Source: an uncultured Bacillaceae bacterium
Lineage (GTDB): Bacteria; Bacillota; Bacilli; Bacillales; Amphibacillaceae
Direction: 5' to 3'
Length of the DNA: 14,795 bases
Assembly: GCA_945639745.1 (NCBI GenBank)
Contig: CALZEK010000013.1
Span: forward strand, 1-14,795
Shown: positions 1 through 6,877 of the stretch, one piece after another
Position numbering within the stretch: position 1 is the first letter of the stretch
How the letters are laid out: each line of letters starts with the position of its first letter
The notes under the pieces: generated by a model
Told to the model about the DNA's origin: nothing
Databases searched by the model: none
Seen by the model: the letters and a program-made list of their open reading frames with translations, nothing else
Translations under genes and position numbers: made by a program

Positions 1-55
1 ACCTAAAAATCAAAATAAATTCAAAATCGACTTCTTATCATGCAATTGAAATCTT
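1..55 (-). other. Possible decayed in-frame continuation of aspA
   Basis: Read in the aspA frame past its stop, these bases give Lys-Ile-Ser-Ile-Ala, two more stops (40-38 and 37-35), then Glu-Val-Asp-Phe-Glu-Phe. In aspartases the residues after Gly-Asn-Asp are, from memory, close to N-T-I-x-x-A-S-E-A-G-Q-[LF]-E-L. The Ile, Ala and Phe-Glu positions fall at the right spacing, so this may be the true gene end damaged by substitutions rather than foreign DNA. The match is short, and sequence error at a contig end could give the same picture. Confidence 0.4.
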
Positions 56-1093
56 TTAATCATTTCCATCAACCTGAAAAGCAACTTGGCTGACAACTTC
101 GCAAATTACAGGGTTTACTTTACCAGGCATGATCGAAGAACCCGGTTGACGAGCAGGCAAAATTAATTCATTTAAACCAGCACGCGGACCTGATCCCATT
201 AACCTTAAATCATTTGCTATTTTAGACATATTCAACATACATATCTTTAAAACACTTGATACTTCTGTATATGCATCTGTAGTCTGTGTCGCATCAACCA
301 AATTTACTGCTGATACTAATGGATATTCCGTTAATTGTGCTAATATTTCAACAGCACGCCTCATATATTCAGGATCTGCATTCAATCCGGTACCTACTGC
401 AGTTGCACCTAAATTAACTGTCAATAAATTTTCACGTGCATTTTTTAATCGCTTTAAATCTCGTTTCAACACTTCACCATAAGCTTCAAACTCTTGACCT
501 AATCTAATAGGTACAGCATCTTGTAAGTGCGTTCTCCCCATTTTTATAACATTGTCAAATTCTTTTCCTTTTGATAGAAAAGCTGCTTGTAAGTCTTTAA
601 TTGTTACTGTTAATTGCTTAATTAGATTCAATGTTGCTACATGAATCGCTGTAGGAAAAGCATCATTTGTTGATTGTGCCATATTAACATGAATATTAGG
701 GTGGATAATGTCGTAATCACCTTTGTTTTTACCTAGTATTTCAAGCGCTCGATTTGCTATGACTTCATTTGCATTCATATTTGTTGAAGTTCCTGCCCCA
801 CCTTGAATAGGATCGACGACAAATTGATCATGAAACTGTCCTGAAATAACTTCATCAGCTGCACTAACAATTGCTTTACCTATGTCTATATCTAAACGAC
901 CTATTTCCATATTTGCTAAAGCTGCAGCTTTTTTAACATAAGCAATACCTTTAATGAGCTCTTCTTCGACTAAGTAATTTGTAATCGGAAAATTCTCTTG
1001 TGCTCTTAATGTTTGAATACCATAATAAACATCATTTGGAACATTTTTTTCTCCCAATAAGTCTTTTTCAAACCTTAACGTTTCATCACTCAT
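56..1093 (-). CDS. aspA: Aspartate ammonia-lyase (aspartase), C-terminally truncated, probably inactive
   Basis: Aspartase deaminates L-aspartate reversibly to fumarate and ammonium in the cytoplasm, as a homotetramer. The 345 residues match the family closely: GGAGTSTNMNANEV at 98-111, NMAQSTND at 137-144, the T-H pair at 188-189, and the mobile catalytic loop GSSIMPGKVNP at 318-328, whose serine is the general base. The protein stops right after Gly-Asn-Asp, where family members of about 470 residues run on for roughly 125 more, so the end of the central helical bundle and all of the C-terminal domain are missing. The residue before that Gly is Asp, where relatives have Ile or Phe. The ATG at 1093 follows an AGGGGGAA ribosome binding site. 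The fumarase/argininosuccinate-lyase superfamily is certain; aspartase over fumarase is favoured by the Bacillus AnsB-like N-terminus. It may be best called a pseudogene. Confidence 0.88.
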   Translation of the reverse strand: MSDETLRFEKDLLGEKNVPNDVYYGIQTLRAQENFPITNYLVEEELIKGIAYVKKAAALANMEIGRLDIDIGKAIVSAADEVISGQFHDQFVVDPIQGGAGTSTNMNANEVIANRALEILGKNKGDYDIIHPNIHVNMAQSTNDAFPTAIHVATLNLIKQLTVTIKDLQAAFLSKGKEFDNVIKMGRTHLQDAVPIRLGQEFEAYGEVLKRDLKRLKNARENLLTVNLGATAVGTGLNADPEYMRRAVEILAQLTEYPLVSAVNLVDATQTTDAYTEVSSVLKICMLNMSKIANDLRLMGSGPRAGLNELILPARQPGSSIMPGKVNPVICEVVSQVAFQVDGND

Positions 1094-1190
1094 TTTATTT
1101 TATTTCCCCCTAATATTTAACAGGCTATTATATGAATTAGATTACTTATTTTTATAGTTTCTAATAAGTTTTCTCCTACCTGTCACTTAA

Positions 1191-1218
1191 ATTATATCCA
1201 CCTCTTTCGAATTGTCAA
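1191..1218 (-). promoter_or_regulatory. Sigma-A promoter of aspA
   Basis: On the minus strand TTGACA (1218-1213) and TATAAT (1196-1191) are both perfect consensus, 16 bp apart. The start point would be near 1184, giving a leader of about 90 bases before the ATG. The promoter lies just downstream of the terC stop codon, and no terminator separates the two genes, so aspA may also receive read-through from terC. Confidence 0.75.
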
Positions 1219-1235
1219 ACTATTCTTTTTATTCG

Positions 1236-1985
1236 TTATTCTGTTTTAACTTTTTTAGATAATAACCAACCAGAAAGTGCGATAACAACAAGCCCAATAT
1301 AAAAAATAAGTTTCCACGTAGTTGAATGAGCAAATTCAGTAGAAATAAGTGCTACGTCAGGATGTGCTAAAGTTAAGATTGCTAATTTCACACCAACCCA
1401 ACCAACAATTAGAAATGCTGCCATTTCAAGTCCTGGACGTTTTTGTAATAATTCTACAAATAAATTGGCCGCAAAACGCATGATAATAACACCAATCATA
1501 CCACCTGCAAAAATGACTATAAATTGTCCACCATCTAAACTCCCAACAGTAAATAAGCCTGTTGCTGGTAATGCAACTGCTAAAGCGACTGCTGCTAAAA
1601 TAGAATCAACTGCAAAAGCTAAATCTGCTATTTCTACTTTTAATACAGTCATCCAAAATCCGCTTGTAGACTCTTTTTTCTTAACATCATGTTCATTTAA
1701 GGTCGCCCGGTCATATAAATGTTTAATTGCTATAAAGAGTAAATAGATTGCACCAATAGCTTGTACTTGCCAAACATCTACTAAAAATGAAATAATAAAT
1801 AGCGAACCAAATCTTAATACAAACGCTCCTAATAAACCATAAAATAAAGCTTTCCTTCTTTGTTCTACGGGTAAATGCTTAACCATGATTGCAAGAACTA
1901 AAGCATTATCAGCAGCTAGTAAACCTTCCAAACCGATTAAAATAATTAATACCCATGCATATTCAATTAATAATTGTGCATCCAT
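1236..1985 (-). CDS. TerC-family integral membrane protein, probable manganese exporter (YkoY/YceF type)
   Basis: A 249-residue polytopic membrane protein of the TerC family. Two acidic membrane motifs mark the family: LEGLLAADNAL at 19-29 (Glu20, Asp26) and VEIADLAFAVDS at 117-128 (Glu118, Asp121, Asp127). About seven hydrophobic segments are visible, with a charged loop near 92-108. In Bacillus subtilis, TerC homologues such as YkoY export Mn2+ and help load manganese onto secreted enzymes. A manganese-type riboswitch in the leader of this gene supports the same role here, so metal export is a stronger call than tellurite resistance. The ATG follows AAAGGGGAT at a suitable distance. The gene stands alone, and no terminator is evident between it and aspA. 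The exact orthologue cannot be named from sequence alone. Confidence 0.9.
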   Translation of the reverse strand: MDAQLLIEYAWVLIILIGLEGLLAADNALVLAIMVKHLPVEQRRKALFYGLLGAFVLRFGSLFIISFLVDVWQVQAIGAIYLLFIAIKHLYDRATLNEHDVKKKESTSGFWMTVLKVEIADLAFAVDSILAAVALAVALPATGLFTVGSLDGGQFIVIFAGGMIGVIIMRFAANLFVELLQKRPGLEMAAFLIVGWVGVKLAILTLAHPDVALISTEFAHSTTWKLIFYIGLVVIALSGWLLSKKVKTE

Positions 1986-2002
1986 TTCTTTTTATCCCCT
2001 TT

Positions 2003-2081
2003 AAAATACAAAATGACCTTTACCCAATAGATTGCTTACTTAAGTACATACACTTAAACAAACTTTCAATAGGTAAAGGTC
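2003..2081 (-). terminator. Attenuator hairpin of the terC leader
   Basis: The 10-base arm GACCTTTACC (2081-2072) pairs perfectly with GGTAAAGGTC (2024-2015). An inner stem around TTTAAGT/ACTTAAG (about 2057-2037) extends it, and the interrupted T-run ATTTTGTATTTT follows. The 5' arm is also the 3' strand of the riboswitch P1 helix, so the two folds exclude each other. With metal bound, P1 should hold this arm and let transcription continue. Confidence 0.75.
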
Positions 2082-2170
2082 TTGCTAACAACTTTTGTTG
2101 CCAATTATGCCGGAGATTTTCTCTCGTAATGACGACATTAACTGTGCAGCTACTCCCCTTTTACAAAGGC
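2071..2170 (-). promoter_or_regulatory. yybP-ykoY manganese riboswitch aptamer upstream of terC
   Basis: Read on the minus strand, the leader holds the hallmark blocks in order: AAAGGGGAGTAGC, GTCGTCATTACG, CTCCGGC, TTGGCAACAAAAG and TTAGCAAGACCTTTAC. P1 pairs GTAAAAGG at the 5' side with CCTTTAC at the 3' side. This is the yybP-ykoY family (Rfam RF00080), which binds Mn2+ and usually switches on exporters. The expression platform is a transcriptional attenuator that shares the 3' strand of P1, so the predicted logic is on with Mn2+. The recognition rests on several conserved blocks at correct spacing. Confidence 0.92.
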
Positions 2171-2187
2171 TCTATTAATTTAATTAA

Positions 2188-2217
2188 ATTTTACCACTCC
2201 TTCTTCTATAATGTCAA
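2188..2217 (-). promoter_or_regulatory. Promoter of the riboswitch-terC transcript
   Basis: TTGACA (2217-2212) and TAAAAT (2193-2188) lie 18 bp apart on the minus strand, a short distance upstream of the aptamer. The start near 2181 leaves about 11 bases before the first conserved riboswitch base. Confidence 0.65.
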
Positions 2218-2229
2218 CAAGGGATTCAT

Positions 2230-2259
2230 TTGGATATCTTTTTCTTTTTAAGTTAATAT
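2230..2259 (+). promoter_or_regulatory. Candidate promoter of the 59-codon gene
   Basis: TTGGAT (2230-2235) and TAATAT (2254-2259) are 18 bp apart, about 45 bp upstream of the start codon and divergent from the terC promoter. The matches are only moderate, and the AT-rich surroundings make chance hits likely. Confidence 0.35.
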
Positions 2260-2303
2260 AGACTTATCGTTAATTTGTTAATATTGAAAGGAATGAAATA
2301 TAG

Positions 2304-2483
2304 ATGCGTAAAAAATTAGAAGATGAATTAAATACTTTAAAAGCCGATTACGTTCGGATTCAAGAAGATTTAGAAAAATTGTCTTTTGTCGGTGGCAATC
2401 TGGCTTCTGCTGAAGAACAACTTGTTCGTTTAGAAAATGAAATTGCTCATAAACGAACTGAGATCGCTAAATGTGATGACTAA
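2304..2483 (+). CDS. Small coiled-coil protein, SE1832-like, function unknown
   Basis: A 59-codon gene, MRKKLEDELNTLKADY to EIAKCDD, with an AAAGGA ribosome binding site at 2287-2292 about 11 bases before the ATG. The sequence is almost wholly helical and charged. It forms two predicted amphipathic helices (about 2-23 and 32-56) joined by a glycine turn at FVGGN, which suggests a helical hairpin or short coiled coil. There is no signal peptide or membrane segment, so it should be cytosolic. The pattern L-x-x-D-Y-V-R-x-Q-x-D-L-E-K-L fits, from memory, the short SE1832 family of staphylococci and relatives, whose function is unknown. A dedicated strong terminator follows directly, which supports a real monocistronic gene. 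The coding call is firm; the family name is less so. Confidence 0.75.
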   Translation: MRKKLEDELNTLKADYVRIQEDLEKLSFVGGNLASAEEQLVRLENEIAHKRTEIAKCDD

Positions 2484-2485
2484 TA

Positions 2486-2534
2486 AAAAGCTCAAAATAA
2501 TTTTCACTCTTTAGTGAATTTATTTTGAGCTTTT
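2486..2534. terminator. Bidirectional terminator between the small gene and the antiporter gene
   Basis: AAAAGCTCAAAATAA (2486-2500) pairs with TTATTTTGAGCTTTT further on. An inner TTCACT/AGTGAA stem lies around a four-base CTTT loop. A-runs and T-runs flank both sides, so it can end transcription from either convergent gene. It begins two bases after the TAA of the small gene and ends four bases short of the antiporter stop codon. Confidence 0.85.
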
Positions 2535-2537
2535 AAT

Positions 2538-4373
2538 TTAAGCTTTATTTTGTTCTAATTTTTTTTGGATTTTTTTAAATTCTTTATGTGGTGGTGTTAA
2601 ACTAGCAATCATATCACCCGCTTGTGGTGAAGGTTTCATGTCTGCCGCATAAAATTGAATTTGTTTAGATTTTTTTAATACATAAAGGAGTAAGATATCG
2701 GTTGACTGTTCTGCTAAATATTCATTATACGAAAATACATTTGTTAATGGCGTTAGTCTAAATACATATCCTCTATTTAATAAGTCTTCTAATTTATTTA
2801 ATGAGATTTCTTCTCTAAATAATGAACGACCACCTACACTTGATACCGTACTACTCACATTAGCTTCACTTTCATTTGGATCTACTTTAAATACATTTGC
2901 CCGGCCATATTCTGGCATAAATGTTGTACATACAAGCGCATTATACGAATTACTTTCTGTTGCAGCAATTAAGTAATCATATGGTATTGTATCTAAATTA
3001 TATTCTGTTTGTTCTGATAAAATATCACCATGGAAAAAAGGTATGCCTTCTTGACGAGCGAATCTTAATTTTTCCCACGATGAATCTACAACTAAGACTG
3101 GTGTATCAGTTGATAATAATGATTGAGCAAATTTAACAGAAAAACGATTACTTCCTATAATTAAAACACCTGGATTGCCCTCAAGAGATAGATTAAGTCG
3201 TTTCGCAAGTGGTCCAATTGAAAAGCCATGAGCAACAACAGTAAAGAATACTAGCCCAAAGGTTAATGCTGTTAGTAAAGAAGCGTCTGTATAACCAGCT
3301 TCTGCTAAAATAGCCGCAAAATAACTAGAAACCGTTAAAGCTACGATTCCTCTAGGTGCAATCCAACCTACAAGTAGTTTTTCTTGGATTGTTAATCCAG
3401 TATTAATCGTCGATAAAAAGATTGATAAAGGTCTAACAATAAACATCATTAATAAGACATAACCAATAATATTCAAACTAAATATATGATAAATTGTTTC
3501 AAGCTCTAATGAAGCAGCCAACATAATAAAGATTGTTGAAATCAGCAAAATTGAAATGTTTTCTTTAAATTGACGAAAATCATTTAATGAACTTATTCCT
3601 ATATTACTTAAGGTTAGTCCCATCGCCGTGACAGAAAGCAAACCTGTTCCATGAACAACCTCATCAGGTAATGTGAATACAAAAATCACAATAATAAATA
3701 CTGAAGGTGATTTTAAAAACTCTGGAATATAGCCTGATTCAAACATCCAACCTACAAATCGACCAAATAACCAACCTAAAAAGATAGCCACACCTGCTGT
3801 AACAAAGAATGTAACTAATGTCACGCCATTTCTTTCTGGCACAGTGAAAAAGGCAATAATTTCAAAAGCAAATACTGCTAATAAAACCCCGATTGGATCT
3901 ACTATAATCCCTTCCCATTTTAATATTCTAGCAGGGCGAGATTTTAATTTTGATTGGCGCAAAAGTGGCATAATAACTGTTGGACCTGTAACAATAAAAA
4001 GTCCACCAATGACAAATGCAACTGCCCAAGATAAGCCTGCCATATAATGAGCTGTTAGAGAACCAAGAATCCATGCGAGAAAAGCACCAATTGTTGAAAT
4101 CCGAAAAATTGGTTTACCAAGTCCTCTTAATTCTTTGAGATTTAAACTTAAACTTCCCTCAAATAATATAATCGCTACAGCAACAGAAATAATGGGGTTA
4201 TATAAATCTCCAAAACTCTGTTCTGGATTCATAATACCAAAAATTGGGCCTGCTAAAAGTCCTGCAACTGACATAATAACAATTGCTGGTAAATTAAACT
4301 TCCAAGCAATCCACTGAGAGCCAATCCCTAAAGTTCCAATTAACATAATTTCGAATAACAGTGATAATTCCAT
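2538..4373 (-). CDS. CPA1-family Na+/H+ antiporter with C-terminal RCK-like (TrkA-N) domain
   Basis: The 611 residues have two parts. Residues 1-390 are a 12-13 helix cation/proton antiporter of the NhaP/CPA1 type, with LFEGSL at 70-75, VTGPTVIMPLLR at 128-139, WEGIIVDPIG at 153-162 (Asp159 is the expected transport carboxylate) and WIAPRGIVAL at 337-346. Residues from about 400 form a cytoplasmic Rossmann-like RCK domain, starting GVLIIGSNRF at 402-411 with an acidic end to strand 2 (VVDSS). The usual GxGxxG is degenerate (GSNRFS), so nucleotide binding is uncertain. Such proteins exchange Na+ or K+ for protons at the membrane for pH and salt balance. The ATG follows GAGGATG. The gene is monocistronic, divergent from recQ and convergent with the small gene. 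The exact cation cannot be read from sequence. Confidence 0.9.
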   Translation of the reverse strand: MELSLLFEIMLIGTLGIGSQWIAWKFNLPAIVIMSVAGLLAGPIFGIMNPEQSFGDLYNPIISVAVAIILFEGSLSLNLKELRGLGKPIFRISTIGAFLAWILGSLTAHYMAGLSWAVAFVIGGLFIVTGPTVIMPLLRQSKLKSRPARILKWEGIIVDPIGVLLAVFAFEIIAFFTVPERNGVTLVTFFVTAGVAIFLGWLFGRFVGWMFESGYIPEFLKSPSVFIIVIFVFTLPDEVVHGTGLLSVTAMGLTLSNIGISSLNDFRQFKENISILLISTIFIMLAASLELETIYHIFSLNIIGYVLLMMFIVRPLSIFLSTINTGLTIQEKLLVGWIAPRGIVALTVSSYFAAILAEAGYTDASLLTALTFGLVFFTVVAHGFSIGPLAKRLNLSLEGNPGVLIIGSNRFSVKFAQSLLSTDTPVLVVDSSWEKLRFARQEGIPFFHGDILSEQTEYNLDTIPYDYLIAATESNSYNALVCTTFMPEYGRANVFKVDPNESEANVSSTVSSVGGRSLFREEISLNKLEDLLNRGYVFRLTPLTNVFSYNEYLAEQSTDILLLYVLKKSKQIQFYAADMKPSPQAGDMIASLTPPHKEFKKIQKKLEQNKA

Positions 4374-4408
4374 TCAAATTCATCCTCATTATTTTTGATA
4401 TAACCGTT

Positions 4409-4436
4409 ATTTTAACCTATTTAAATTTTTTTTCAA
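4409..4436 (-). promoter_or_regulatory. Promoter of the antiporter gene
   Basis: TTGAAA (4436-4431) and TAAAAT (4414-4409) lie 16 bp apart on the minus strand. The start near 4402 gives a leader of about 29 bases that includes the GAGGATG ribosome binding site. Confidence 0.5.
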
Positions 4437-4479
4437 ACTTGTTTAATAATTGTTTTTGAATCAATATATTAACATTACA

Positions 4480-4488
4480 TGTTATTAT
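4480..4488 (+). promoter_or_regulatory. Candidate extended -10 promoter of recQ
   Basis: TG-T-TATTAT is an extended -10 element with no convincing -35 at 17 bp. It would start the transcript near 4495, just upstream of the GGTGGTGAA ribosome binding site, giving a leader of about 16 bases. Confidence 0.35.
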
Positions 4489-4510
4489 ACATTATGGTGG
4501 TGAATTTAGA

Positions 4511-6646
4511 TTGTTAATACATGCAGAAAACATTTTAAGAACTTATTTCGGTTATGAACAATTTCGTCCTGGTCAAAAAGAAGTGATTACTAGCGTTTTA
4601 AATAAAGAAAACACATTAGCTGTTATGCCTACAGGTGGTGGGAAGTCATTATGTTATCAAATACCTGGACTGACTTTAGATGGCACGGCTATTATTATAT
4701 CACCGTTGATTTCATTAATGAAAGATCAAGTCGATGCTCTAATTGCCTTAGGTGTTCCAGCGACATTTATTAATAGTTCACTTTCTAATAAGGAACAAAA
4801 TATTCGTTTAAATGATGTTTCAAGAGGAAGATATAAATTTATCTATGTTGCTCCTGAACGTTTTAATTCTTCTTTATTTTTAAACCGAATAAAAGACTTG
4901 GATATATCACTTGTTGCCTTTGATGAAGCACATTGTATCTCGCAATGGGGACATGATTTTAGACCGAGTTATCGATCGATTGTTCCTGCTTTAAAAAAGT
5001 TACCGCAAATTAAAAACACTGTCGCTTTAACAGCGACAGCAACAGAATCTGTTATTACAGACATACAAGCACTATTAAATATAGAAGAAAGTTCTACTAT
5101 TATCACCGGCTTTAAACGTGATAACCTTCACTTTCATTTAATCAAAGGGAGAGATAGTAAAACTTACATCGAAAATTTCTTAAATGAAAGAAAAAATGAG
5201 TCAGGGATTATTTACACAGCTACTCGTAAGCAAGCTGATCAATTACACAATTTTTTAAAAAACAAACGTGAACTTGTTTTAAAATATCATGCAGGATTAA
5301 ATGAAAACGAACGTCAACACGCTCAAAACGCATTTATTCATTCTGATAATTCTATCATGATAGCTACAAATGCTTTTGGAATGGGCATTGATAAATCAAA
5401 TGTACGCTTCGTTATTCATTACGCTATGCCAATGAACTTAGAATCTTATTACCAAGAAGCTGGACGTGCTGGACGCGATGGCGAGGTGAGTGATTGTGTG
5501 CTTTTATTTTCACCACAAGATGTCCAACTTCAAAAGTTCTTAATTGAACAAAGTGATGTAGATGAACACGCTAAACAAGCTGAGTATGAAAAACTACAAG
5601 CAATGATTAATTACTGTCACACACATGATTGCTTAAGTAGTTATAGTTTAGAGTATTTTAATGAGAAAAATATTACTCCATGTGGAACATGTAGTAATTG
5701 TGTCAATCGAAAAGATAAAATTGATATTACCGAACAAACTCAAATGATTTTATCTTGTATTAAGCGCATGGGCGAATCATTTGGCGTCACTCTTACAGCC
5801 AAAGTTTTAAGAGGTTCCAATGACCAACGAATCCGTTCTTTCAACTTCCAAAAATTGTCTACCTATGGCTTATTATCAAATTATACTGAACGGGATATTA
5901 CTGAATGGATTAATTTTTTAATTGCTGAAGGAATTGTTGGGACAAAAGAAGGACGTTATCCTACTTTAAAATTAAATGAAAAATCTGTTGCTGTTTTAAC
6001 AGGCAAACAAAAAGTCTTTATGTACAGTGCTGCAATTCCAGAACAAGAAGTGGCCAATTATGATATAGAGCTCTTTAATCGTTTGCGCGATATTAGAATG
6101 ACTATTTCAAAAGAATTAAATGTCCCTCCTTATGTTATTTTTTCAGATACAACATTACGTGATTTAGCACGTTATTTACCTGAGTCTAAGAATGATTTCC
6201 TTAATATCAAGGGAATAGGCGAAAAAAAATATAAACAATTCGGTGACCGATTCAATACTGTTTTATCAGAATGGATTAAAGAACACCCGCAGAGTGACAA
6301 ATCGATTCAAATAAATCGAATTTCAAACAAACAGCCACTCAAAAAAGCTGAAGTAGCAAGTCATCGCGAAACTTTTAAGTTATTCCAAAATGGAAAGCAA
6401 ATTAAAGATATTGCGCTAATTAGAAACTTAACAGAACAAACCATTGAAAATCATATTTTCAAATGTCATAAAGAAGGCTTCTCGATTCCTTGGAATATCT
6501 TCTTTACTGACAAAGATGAAAAGACTATTTTAAATGCAAAAAAAGCCATGCCTGATGCGTCACTAAAAGAATTAAAAGTTAACTTAGACAAATCAATTTC
6601 TTACACTAAAATCAAAGCTGTTTTAGTGAAAAATAATTTGTTTTAA
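4511..6646 (+). CDS. recQ: ATP-dependent DNA helicase RecQ with C-terminal HTH domain
   Basis: A 711-residue 3'-5' DNA helicase acting in recombination and stalled-fork repair. Walker A MPTGGGKSLC is at 39-48, DEAH at 138-141, and motif VI QEAGRAGRDG at 315-324. The RecQ zinc cluster uses Cys374, Cys391, Cys394 and Cys397. A winged-helix RQC region (about 405-500) and an HRDC domain (about 519-585) follow, the latter with the FLNIKGIGEKK helix-hairpin segment. Residues from about 620 form a helix-turn-helix extension (QIKDIALIRNLTEQTIENHI) like the HTH_40 domain on long Bacilli RecQ proteins, which explains 711 residues against about 600 for E. coli. The start must be TTG: the upstream ATG at 4494 and nearby GTG codons are out of frame and stop within 24 bases, and GGTGGTGAA sits 6 bases ahead. 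It is transcribed alone, divergent from the antiporter gene. Confidence 0.95.
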   Translation: MLIHAENILRTYFGYEQFRPGQKEVITSVLNKENTLAVMPTGGGKSLCYQIPGLTLDGTAIIISPLISLMKDQVDALIALGVPATFINSSLSNKEQNIRLNDVSRGRYKFIYVAPERFNSSLFLNRIKDLDISLVAFDEAHCISQWGHDFRPSYRSIVPALKKLPQIKNTVALTATATESVITDIQALLNIEESSTIITGFKRDNLHFHLIKGRDSKTYIENFLNERKNESGIIYTATRKQADQLHNFLKNKRELVLKYHAGLNENERQHAQNAFIHSDNSIMIATNAFGMGIDKSNVRFVIHYAMPMNLESYYQEAGRAGRDGEVSDCVLLFSPQDVQLQKFLIEQSDVDEHAKQAEYEKLQAMINYCHTHDCLSSYSLEYFNEKNITPCGTCSNCVNRKDKIDITEQTQMILSCIKRMGESFGVTLTAKVLRGSNDQRIRSFNFQKLSTYGLLSNYTERDITEWINFLIAEGIVGTKEGRYPTLKLNEKSVAVLTGKQKVFMYSAAIPEQEVANYDIELFNRLRDIRMTISKELNVPPYVIFSDTTLRDLARYLPESKNDFLNIKGIGEKKYKQFGDRFNTVLSEWIKEHPQSDKSIQINRISNKQPLKKAEVASHRETFKLFQNGKQIKDIALIRNLTEQTIENHIFKCHKEGFSIPWNIFFTDKDEKTILNAKKAMPDASLKELKVNLDKSISYTKIKAVLVKNNLF

Positions 6647-6648
6647 TC

Positions 6649-6689
6649 AATCACTTTTAAGATGAGAATCTTTAATCTTAAAAGTGATT
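6649..6689 (+). terminator. Hairpin after recQ, terminator with weak T-run
   Basis: AATCACTTTTAAGAT (6649-6663) pairs perfectly over 15 bp with ATCTTAAAAGTGATT (6675-6689), around an 11-base loop. It begins two bases after the recQ stop codon. Only TTTAAAGTT follows instead of a continuous T-run, so termination may be incomplete, or the hairpin may protect the mRNA 3' end. Confidence 0.6.
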
Positions 6690-6701
6690 TAAAGTTATGA
6701 T

Positions 6702-6729
6702 TTGACGTTTTTTAAATTTAGAGTATTCT
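6702..6729 (+). promoter_or_regulatory. Candidate promoter of the ABC importer operon
   Basis: TTGACG (6702-6707) and TATTCT (6724-6729) are 16 bp apart. The start near 6736 would leave a leader of about 140 bases. The leader holds two imperfect dyads, TATTCT-N15-AGAATA (6724-6750) and TTTAGT-N10-ACTAAA (6782-6803), either of which could bind a regulator. No TPP, S-box or T-box element was seen in the 188 bases between the recQ hairpin and this operon. Confidence 0.4.
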
Positions 6730-6877
6730 AAATAATTAATCTAAAGAATATTTGTTTTAATTTTATTAATGATGAGATGACTTTAGTGTGTTAAACTACT
6801 AAAATAAAACCTGTTAATAAAGGAGTAAATTTAAAACTATAATATTTTCATTATTTTTTAAAAGGGGAGAATTTAAT

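Noticed and set aside
1..55. Insertion-sequence end interrupting aspA
   Set aside because: No terminal inverted repeat or target duplication can be recognised in 55 bases, and an in-frame match to the aspartase continuation fits at least as well. Not excluded, because the flank is missing.
1465..1746. Plus-strand open frame of 93 codons inside the terC gene
   Set aside because: It lies fully antisense to a well-supported TerC gene, has low-complexity Ala/Lys/Thr composition and no ribosome binding site.
1955..2251. Plus-strand open frame of 98 codons over the terC leader
   Set aside because: It is antisense to the riboswitch and its promoter, whose conserved RNA blocks explain the sequence; no protein family resemblance.
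6690..6877. TPP riboswitch, S-box or T-box ahead of the ABC operon
   Set aside because: None of the conserved blocks (CTGAGA, ACCTGAT, GGCCCGATGAA, GGGTGG) is present; only AT-rich sequence, two imperfect dyads and a stray AAAGGAG without a start codon.
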